Made by a program: the position numbers and the translations under genes. From JARDZI01 sp041639705 (GTDB lineage: Bacteria; Bacillota; Clostridia; Clostridiales; Caloramatoraceae): 28,782 bases of DNA. The notes below the pieces were generated by a model. That model ran no database searches and was not told the DNA's origin. It worked only from the letters and a program-made list of their open reading frames with translations. Of the stretch, positions 23,306-28,782 are shown piece after piece (position 1 is the stretch's first letter; each line of letters opens with the position of its first letter). The stretch lies in assembly GCA_041639705.1 (NCBI GenBank), contig JBEQBT010000010.1, forward strand, positions 1 through 28,782, given 5' to 3'.

Positions 23306-24244
23306 ATGAATAAAAGCTTAATTTATTTTGATGAAGAGAATTTTCAGAATTCCATTGATTTATTGGAAGTAGTAAGCCAGATTTATAAAGATAGTGAATA
23401 TGAAACCTATGGTGTTGGATTTAATCATGATATTGAAATAGCAGATGGAAAATTTGATTACTTGATTAATGTCCAGGCTAAAAGAATTAAAAGCTATGAT
23501 ATTTTAAATATTACAAACTGCATGGAGGAATTGAATCAGATACATGATTTTGAAAGCATTCTTATTCCTGCAACACATATGGGAAGGATGCTTGCCCCAA
23601 GACTGGCTATGCGATTAAAAGTTGGACTGGTCGCAGATGTAACCAGAATTAATCATAGCGATACAGAAGTTGTGATGGTAAGGCCGGCTTTTGACGGGAA
23701 GATATTTGCTGGAATTGTTAACAGGAATTGCAGGCCTATTATGATGAGTATCAGACCTAATGTGTTTACTTATACTGCAGCACAAATGAAAGAAACTCAA
23801 AAAATGAAATTTCAGCCTTGTAAGGTGCAGGAAAGTAAAATAAAGCTGCTGGAAACAAGGGAGAAGGAAAAGGTAAAAGATATTAGAGAAAGTGAAATTT
23901 TAATTTCTGGCGGCGGTGGGGTAATTAATGATTTTGAACACATTAGGCTCCTTGCAGATGAACTTAATGGAATGGTGGCTGCAAGTAGAAGGATTGTGGA
24001 CAGTGGAATTGCAACTCGAAGCATACAGGTTGGGCAATCTGGAAAAACAGTGAGCCCAAAGCTTTACATTGCATTAGGAATATATGGTTCTCTCCAGCAT
24101 ATTGAGGGATTAAAAGATGTTGAAAATATCATTGCAGTAAACACAAATAAAAATGCACCAATATGTAGTCTGGCAGATATTGTTATCGAGGGAGATGCAA
24201 TAGAGTTCGTTGACAAATTAATAGCAAAAATTAGGAACGGCTAA
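23306..24244 (+). CDS. etfA: Electron transfer flavoprotein alpha subunit
   Basis: This 312-aa alpha subunit holds FAD. The C-terminal FAD domain is intact (GGGGVINDFEHIRLLADELN, AASRRIVDSGIATRS, GQSGKTVSPKLYIALGIYG, NKNAPICSLADIVIEGDA). The N-terminal domain (ESILIPATHMGRMLAPRLAM, VGLVADVTRIN) is also typical. The usual GISGAIQH reads GIYGSLQH here, a mild variation near the flavin. ATG 23306 is one base after the etfB stop. No ferredoxin domain is fused. With EtfB it would carry electrons from the FAD dehydrogenase to NAD, ferredoxin or both. Confidence 0.92.
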   Translation: MNKSLIYFDEENFQNSIDLLEVVSQIYKDSEYETYGVGFNHDIEIADGKFDYLINVQAKRIKSYDILNITNCMEELNQIHDFESILIPATHMGRMLAPRLAMRLKVGLVADVTRINHSDTEVVMVRPAFDGKIFAGIVNRNCRPIMMSIRPNVFTYTAAQMKETQKMKFQPCKVQESKIKLLETREKEKVKDIRESEILISGGGGVINDFEHIRLLADELNGMVAASRRIVDSGIATRSIQVGQSGKTVSPKLYIALGIYGSLQHIEGLKDVENIIAVNTNKNAPICSLADIVIEGDAIEFVDKLIAKIRNG

Positions 24245-24265
24245 CCCATTTTCGCAATATGGGTT
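24243..24265. promoter_or_regulatory. Small hairpin between etfA and the dehydrogenase gene
   Basis: AACCCAT pairs with ATGGGTT around a nine-base loop (TTTCGCAAT). It overlaps the etfA stop and ends 33 bases before the next ATG. It may protect the messenger or lower downstream expression. Confidence 0.4.
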
Positions 24266-24298
24266 TGACACTACCAAAAAATTCGAGGGGGTAAAAAT

Positions 24299-25075
24299 AT
24301 GCAAATAACAGATTTTAACATGGATTATTTTTCATTAAAGGGAAAAAACGCAATTGTTACAGGAGGTAATACTGGATTAGGACAGGCGTTCTCTTTAGCA
24401 CTGGCAAAGGGTGGAGCAAATATCTTTATGCCAAGTATTATGCCTGATGACCCAGAATTCAACAAATTAGTTGAAGCTGAAGGTGTAAAGGCAGTTTACA
24501 TGTATGCTGATCTAACGAAACCAGGCGTTCCTAAAGAAATTGCAGATAAATGTGTTGAAGCCTTAGGAAGAATAGATATTTTGGTAAACTGTGCAGGTAT
24601 ATGTATTTGTGAAGAGGTTAGGGACTTCGGGAGAAAACAGTGGGATCCAATGATTAATATCAATCTTACTGCAGCATTTGAAATGAGCCATGAGGCAGCA
24701 CTGTACATGATTCCACAAGAGAGTGGAAAAATCATTAACATTTGCTCAATGTTCTCATTCTTAGGTGGACAGTGGTCACCTGCTTATGCTGCTTCAAAAC
24801 ATGGTCTTGCCGGCTTAACAAAGGCATACTGTGATGAATTGGCACAGTACAATATTCAGGTAAACGGTATTGCTCCAGGATACTTCAAAACTAAGGTTGC
24901 AGAAGCTTCAATGAATGATCCTGAAAGAAATAAATGGATTGTAGACCATACACCTGAAGGAAGATGGGGGGATGTTGCTGATTTAATGGGTACAACAGTA
25001 TTCCTTGCAAGCCAGGCTTCCCACTTTGTAAATGGCCATATCCTGGCAGTTGATGGTGGTTTCTTAACTAGATAA
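24299..25075 (+). CDS. Short-chain dehydrogenase/reductase, KduD-like
   Basis: This is a 258-aa classical SDR that oxidises or reduces a hydroxyl/carbonyl with NAD(P). TGGNTGLGQAF (near residue 21) is the nucleotide motif, NCAG the structural motif, and the catalytic Ser (NICSMFSFLGG), Tyr and Lys (YAASK) are all present. The ending HILAVDGGFLTR is typical. The set of motifs resembles gluconate and 2-keto-3-deoxygluconate dehydrogenases such as KduD. GAGGGGG lies upstream of the ATG. The preference for NAD or NADP is not clear. In context it probably acts on the same carbon skeleton as the FGGY kinase. Confidence 0.88.
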   Translation: MQITDFNMDYFSLKGKNAIVTGGNTGLGQAFSLALAKGGANIFMPSIMPDDPEFNKLVEAEGVKAVYMYADLTKPGVPKEIADKCVEALGRIDILVNCAGICICEEVRDFGRKQWDPMININLTAAFEMSHEAALYMIPQESGKIINICSMFSFLGGQWSPAYAASKHGLAGLTKAYCDELAQYNIQVNGIAPGYFKTKVAEASMNDPERNKWIVDHTPEGRWGDVADLMGTTVFLASQASHFVNGHILAVDGGFLTR

Positions 25076-25097
25076 TAAGCAATATATACAATAAAGT

Positions 25098-25156
25098 TAA
25101 GGCTTTTGTTTGCGACAATAACAATGTTTATTTCGTTTTCAGAAGCCTTAGTTTTT
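25098..25156 (+). terminator. Long-loop hairpin before the kinase gene
   Basis: TAAGGCTT (25098-25105) pairs with AAGCCTTA (25143-25150), followed by GTTTTT. The 37-base loop is large for a terminator, so attenuation or a leader element for the kinase gene is possible. Confidence 0.4.
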
Positions 25157-25210
25157 AAAAATACAGTAGCACTTTTTATTATAATTTATCGAATATCAGG
25201 AGGTAGACAA

Positions 25211-26647
25211 GTGGAGGAGAAATATTTTATTGGGGTAGACAGCGGTTCTCAAAGTACAAAGGTTTTTATATTTAGCCTAAAGGGTGAAGTAATCTGCAGC
25301 GCAAGTGAAGGACTCAAGCCTATGATGGCAAGAAAAGCAGGTTATGTGGAACATCCTGATGATGATTTGTGGGATAGCCTTAAAATAGTACTTAAAAAAG
25401 CAATGAAAGAGTTTAAAGGCGATGTAAAAGATATTATGGGATTGGGACTTTGCTCCATTCGCTGCTGCAGAGTTTTTATGAAAGCAGATGGAACACTGGC
25501 TGCACCGGTTATGAGCTGGATGGATGTACGTTCATATGAAACATTTAAGGATGATGATCCAAACATTAACTATACATGCCCAACTTCAGGGTATATAACA
25601 CATCGTTTGACAGGAGAGTTCAAGGATACAGCAGCTAATGCCTTCCAGTGGCAATTCCCTGTAGATATGGATACCTGGGAGTGGTCAAAGAACGAAGAAC
25701 ACTTTAAGACTTTTAATATTCCAAGAGAAAAATTGCTTGATATACAAATGCCAGGTACAATTTTAGGATATGTTACTGAAGAAGCAGCCAAAGAAACAGG
25801 CTTACCTGTAGGGCTTCCTGTAGTAGCAACAGCAAATGATAAGGCAGTTGAAGCTCTTGGTTCAGGGCTTGTAGAGCCAAATGTAGGGCTTATTTCCCTG
25901 GGAACTTATATAGCTTCCATGGTTTGTGGTTCAGAAAATCAAGAAAACCCTTCTAATTTCTGGACTAATTTGTCCTGTATTCCTAACAGATATTTATATG
26001 AAAGCAATGGCATCAGACGTGGAATGTGGTTGATTTCATGGTATAAGAGCATCATAGGTGAAGAATATGCGCAAATGGCAAAAAGCGAAGGATATTCAGT
26101 AGAGGACTATTTGGCAAAGGAAGCAGCAAATGCACCGGCAGGAGCGGATGGCCTGCTGACAATTCCGGATTGGCTTGCACCGGCAAACCAGTTATATAGA
26201 AAAGGTGTTATCCTTGGCTTTGATGAACGTCACACAAGAGGGCACATTTATCGTTCCTTACTGGAAGGTATTGCACTAACTTTAAAAAATAACTATGATG
26301 CTATGATTAATGAGCTCAATATAAAACCGGAAAAAATTATTATTTGCGGCGGCGGTTCAAATAGCGATTTATATATGCAGATTTTTGCAGATATGTATGG
26401 TGTAAAAGCTGTTAGAAATGAAATCAATGGTGCAGCAGCATTAGGATCTGCAATATGTGTTGCTGTTGCTACAGGAGTATACAAGGACTTTAGTGAAGCA
26501 GCTAAAAACATGGTGAGACAAAGAGATGAATTTATTCCAAATGAAGAAAATCATAGGATATATAACAAAATAAATTCCCAAGCCTATCGCGATTTGCCAA
26601 AGCTTATAGAGCAAACCTTGAAGACAGTTTATGATGCCTGTAATTAA
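25211..26647 (+). CDS. FGGY-family carbohydrate kinase
   Basis: This 478-aa kinase phosphorylates a sugar or polyol with ATP. The N-terminal phosphate loop is FIGVDSGSQSTKVF, the catalytic Asp is likely in ATANDKAVEALGSGL, and the C-terminal ATP site is IICGGGSNSDLYMQIFAD followed by AALGSAICVA. I start at GTG 25211, which follows CAGGAGG by eight bases; upstream in-frame ATGs lie within the hairpin region and lack a ribosome binding site. It appears complete. The segment WMDVRSYETFKDDDPNINYT is shorter than in xylulose or glycerol kinases, so I leave the substrate open. Its product may be the effector of the RpiR/SIS regulator. Confidence 0.87.
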   Translation: MEEKYFIGVDSGSQSTKVFIFSLKGEVICSASEGLKPMMARKAGYVEHPDDDLWDSLKIVLKKAMKEFKGDVKDIMGLGLCSIRCCRVFMKADGTLAAPVMSWMDVRSYETFKDDDPNINYTCPTSGYITHRLTGEFKDTAANAFQWQFPVDMDTWEWSKNEEHFKTFNIPREKLLDIQMPGTILGYVTEEAAKETGLPVGLPVVATANDKAVEALGSGLVEPNVGLISLGTYIASMVCGSENQENPSNFWTNLSCIPNRYLYESNGIRRGMWLISWYKSIIGEEYAQMAKSEGYSVEDYLAKEAANAPAGADGLLTIPDWLAPANQLYRKGVILGFDERHTRGHIYRSLLEGIALTLKNNYDAMINELNIKPEKIIICGGGSNSDLYMQIFADMYGVKAVRNEINGAAALGSAICVAVATGVYKDFSEAAKNMVRQRDEFIPNEENHRIYNKINSQAYRDLPKLIEQTLKTVYDACN

Positions 26648-26774
26648 TAATATATAGAAATAAAATGAGAAGAAAACTATTTGTGCAAATATCAATTGAA
26701 TCCAGATGAATGAGCTGAAGAAAATTGACAAAAATAAATTCATGTACATTTAAAGCCATTTAGGGGGGATTAAC

Positions 26775-28388
26775 ATGAAAAAAATCAGACCTATCGCGTT
26801 CTGGCCGCCTGTAATACTCTTTGTTGCTGCAAGCTTTTACAACTTTATAAACAAAGAGGGCTTTGGCAAAATGATTAATTCTGCAAACTCATGGCTGCTT
26901 GGCAACTTTGCATGGGCCTTTAGCCTTGGCGTAATTATAATGCTTGGTGTTATTATTTTTATTATGTTTTCAAAGTTTGGTAATGTTAGAATCGGCGGAC
27001 GGGAAGCTGCACCTATGCTGGATGATGTCAGATATTTTTCCATTACCCTCACCAGTATAATTGCAATAGGAATACTCTTTTGGGCAACTTCAGAACCCCT
27101 TTATCACTTAACAGCCCCGCCCCAATCCCTAAACCTTACACCCAATAGCCCTGAGGCAGTAGTATTTTCAATGTCAACTTTATTTATTCACTGGGGATTC
27201 CTGCCACTTGCAATATATGCTGTTCCTTCTATAATGTTTGCATTTGCCTTCTACAACATGAGAAAGCCTTATACACTGGCTTCAACTCTTACGCCTATAT
27301 TTGGTGACAAGATTCTGAAAAAATGGGCACAGGGTATTGATGCAGTTTGCATGTATGCACTTATTGCAGGAATGGCTGCATCCCTTGGCACAGGAGTTCT
27401 TTCCATAGCCGGTGGACTCAAGTATCTGACTGGAGTTCAGACAGGAGCCTTCCTTTGGGCTATGGTTGATATTGCAGTTGTTGCAACCTTTGTAATATCC
27501 TCTATTACAGGGCTTTTCAATGGTATAAAAAAGCTATCGGAAATTAATTTTGGTGTGTTTCTTTTCCTTGCAGTTTTCGTTTTTGTATTCGGACCGACTG
27601 CCTTTATGCTTAACCTTGGAGTTGAGTCCTTTGCAAACTCAATTCAGAATTTCTTTACAAAGGCTGCCTTTACAGGGGCTGCTGCTGGAGATCCCTGGGC
27701 AGGAGGTTGGACAATATTCTATTGGGCAAACTGGCTTTCATGGGCTCCGGTTTCAGGTATGTTCCTTGGGAGAATTTCCTACGGCCATACTGTAAGAAAG
27801 GCACTTACTGTTCAATTTGTGCTGCCAGCATTGTTTGATATTGTATGGATGATGATATTTGGAGGAGCAGCAATAAAGCTTGAGCTTGCAGGAGGTAATC
27901 TTGTTAAAGCAATGTCTGCAGGACCGGAATTTGCAGTATATGCATTCCTTAGCAAATACCCGATTGCAGCGTTGACCATACCTGTTTTTATTTTAACCAT
28001 GTTCTTATCCTATGTAACTGGTTCGGATGCCTACACTACAACCCTTGGAGGAATGAGTACAACAGGAATTTCACCTGAGGATCCGGAACCCTCCATGAGA
28101 ATGAAAATTTTCTGGGGTGTTATTATAGGTACTGTATCCTGGATAATGATCACTACTGCAGGGGTTGATGGTATTAAGATGCTGTCTAATCTTGGAGGTG
28201 GACCTGCACTTATACTTGAACTGATAATGTCTGTGTCCCTTGTGAAGGTTGCAACCAAGCCTCAGCTATACGACGTCCGCAAGCAGGATTATACAGAGGA
28301 TGGAACACCTATAAAGTCCAAAACTAAAAAGGCCACTATGTCAGAAAAAGTAGTTTTTGAAGACAATAAGAGCAAAAGTGCAAACTAG
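26775..28388 (+). CDS. BCCT-family transporter
   Basis: This is a 537-aa carrier of the betaine-choline-carnitine family with 12 membrane segments. It has the segment-3 Gly-rich stretch (GMAASLGTGVLSIAGGL) and the family signature with the Trp box (WANWLSWAPVSGMFLGRIS). The C-terminal tail is short and charged (SEKVVFEDNKSKSAN), without the long osmosensing extension of BetP. Known members carry compounds with a quaternary amine, or sulfonium and sulfonate analogues, usually driven by sodium or by exchange. GGGGGG lies upstream of the start. As the last gene of a locus with a sugar-type kinase it suggests a zwitterionic or charged polyol substrate. Confidence 0.9.
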   Translation: MKKIRPIAFWPPVILFVAASFYNFINKEGFGKMINSANSWLLGNFAWAFSLGVIIMLGVIIFIMFSKFGNVRIGGREAAPMLDDVRYFSITLTSIIAIGILFWATSEPLYHLTAPPQSLNLTPNSPEAVVFSMSTLFIHWGFLPLAIYAVPSIMFAFAFYNMRKPYTLASTLTPIFGDKILKKWAQGIDAVCMYALIAGMAASLGTGVLSIAGGLKYLTGVQTGAFLWAMVDIAVVATFVISSITGLFNGIKKLSEINFGVFLFLAVFVFVFGPTAFMLNLGVESFANSIQNFFTKAAFTGAAAGDPWAGGWTIFYWANWLSWAPVSGMFLGRISYGHTVRKALTVQFVLPALFDIVWMMIFGGAAIKLELAGGNLVKAMSAGPEFAVYAFLSKYPIAALTIPVFILTMFLSYVTGSDAYTTTLGGMSTTGISPEDPEPSMRMKIFWGVIIGTVSWIMITTAGVDGIKMLSNLGGGPALILELIMSVSLVKVATKPQLYDVRKQDYTEDGTPIKSKTKKATMSEKVVFEDNKSKSAN

Positions 28389-28534
28389 ACTCATAAGGAG
28401 TTTTCATACTCATGGACATTGACTGCGAAAAATAACTGCAGATATGGACAATAAGATAATACTCACTTTCCATTTTTTATAAAAAATTTGAAATATTACG
28501 AGCAAGAAACAAAGAATAGGTTAATATTGCACAT
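28389..28534. other. Non-coding stretch after the BCCT gene
   Basis: AAGGAG at 28396 precedes an ATG at 28413 that gives only seven codons. No terminator or gene is visible up to the hairpin at 28535. Confidence 0.4.
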
Positions 28535-28565
28535 TGTAGGGAACGGCTCCGTGCCGTTCCCTACA
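28535..28565. repeat. REP-like perfect hairpin
   Basis: TGTAGGGAACGGC and GCCGTTCCCTACA are exact reverse complements around TCCGT, a 13-bp stem. It is GC-rich in an AT-rich setting and stands alone between genes, as repetitive extragenic palindromes do. It may also terminate transcription of the catabolic locus. Confidence 0.7.
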
Positions 28566-28621
28566 AATATATAAAATACTAACATCTTTCTTAAACAAGG
28601 GTAAAGGTAAAAATGTGTTAA

Positions 28622-28655
28622 GTGAACTCGTTCAGCTTTAGCTGAACGAGTTCAC
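28622..28655. repeat. 34-bp palindrome related to the 107-bp repeats
   Basis: It is a perfect palindrome with two central T bases: the left arm GTGAACTCGTTCAGCT mirrors the right arm AGCTGAACGAGTTCAC. The right half equals the 3' end of repeat copy 2 (14520-14545). The left half extends the symmetry beyond what the 107-bp copies have. It interrupts a HAD-type gene. Confidence 0.85.
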
Positions 28656-28656
28656 T

Positions 28657-28782
28657 AATGCAGGTTTTCAACTAGTTAAAGACAGAAGTGAGCATCCAGA
28701 TTTTGTTGTTCTTGGCTTTGACACTACATTAACCTATGAAAAGCTGTGGGTTGCTTGTGATTTTATAAGAGATGGTGTGGAA
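28657..28782 (+). pseudogene. HAD-IIA (NagD-like) phosphatase fragment, 5' end lost
   Basis: The 42 codons up to the window end encode NAGFQLVKDRSEHPDFVVLG and FDTTLTYEKLWVACDFIRDG, the cap region of NagD/AraL-type sugar-phosphate phosphatases. About 100 residues, including the first catalytic Asp motif, should precede this. Instead the frame meets a TAG inside the palindrome (28639-28641). The gene continues past the window on the right. Its place after the kinase locus would suit a sugar-phosphate phosphatase, but as seen it is truncated. Confidence 0.7.

Noticed and set aside
25211..26647. FGGY kinase as the AI-2 kinase LsrK, because luxS is in the window
   Set aside because: The genes are 17 kb apart, no lsrB, F, G or R partners are present, and the kinase does not show LsrK-specific stretches that I can recall.
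1..28782. CRISPR array
   Set aside because: The repeats found are two distant 107-bp copies, a lone palindrome and a 12-bp coding tandem; none shows regular repeat-spacer spacing.

Overview
The window looks like a draft-assembly piece from a low-GC, anaerobic Firmicute of the class Clostridia. The basis is AT-rich coding, strong GGAGG-type ribosome binding sites, TTGACA/TATAAT-type promoters, and family content (LuxS, ferredoxin-type flavoenzymes, an EtfAB-coupled FAD dehydrogenase, pRiA4b-like genes). It holds one run of N directly next to an 18-base Illumina adapter tail, so part of it is an assembly artefact. I could run no database searches; family names come from recognised motifs.

Positions 1-6950 are an accessory region of small and broken genes. 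They include two pRiA4b ORF-3-like genes (one cut by the N/adapter artefact), a decayed cassette of DUF3990/DUF3791-type small genes bounded by 23-bp inverted repeats, a winged-helix remnant, an apparently intact class I Fic toxin with a 54-aa antitoxin, and a NERD-type helicase pseudogene broken in three ways. A 107-bp multi-hairpin repeat closes this region and also supplies the last 28 codons of the neighbouring mtnN gene.

Positions 6950-8270 hold luxS and mtnN on the minus strand, which together recycle S-adenosylhomocysteine and make the AI-2 precursor. Positions 8650-14360 hold a compact module: a divergent TetR repressor, an operator-like palindrome placed just downstream of a good promoter, then hypB, a large Fe-S/FAD/NAD(P) oxidoreductase, a DUF5692-like membrane protein and hypA. 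The nickel-delivery pair HypA/HypB flanks a flavoprotein and a membrane protein, with no hydrogenase, urease or hypC-F in view. This is the first candidate for an undescribed system.

Positions 14400-18080 are a gene graveyard: a second copy of the 107-bp repeat, then remnants of an SF1 helicase, a secreted protein, an HtrA-like protease with an in-frame TAG, a winged-helix domain, a SWIM zinc-finger protein and a DUF234-type ATPase.

Positions 18090-28390 are an intact catabolic locus: an RpiR/SIS regulator, an FAD-binding oxidase with an AgpS-like HHHGIGK motif, an MFS transporter, EtfB, EtfA, a short-chain dehydrogenase, an FGGY kinase and a BCCT transporter. It reads as uptake, phosphorylation and stepwise oxidation of a polyol-like or zwitterionic compound, with electrons leaving through EtfAB. 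The substrate cannot be named from sequence, and this is the second candidate for an undescribed system. The window ends in a HAD-IIA phosphatase fragment whose 5' part is cut off by a 34-bp palindrome related to the 107-bp repeats.
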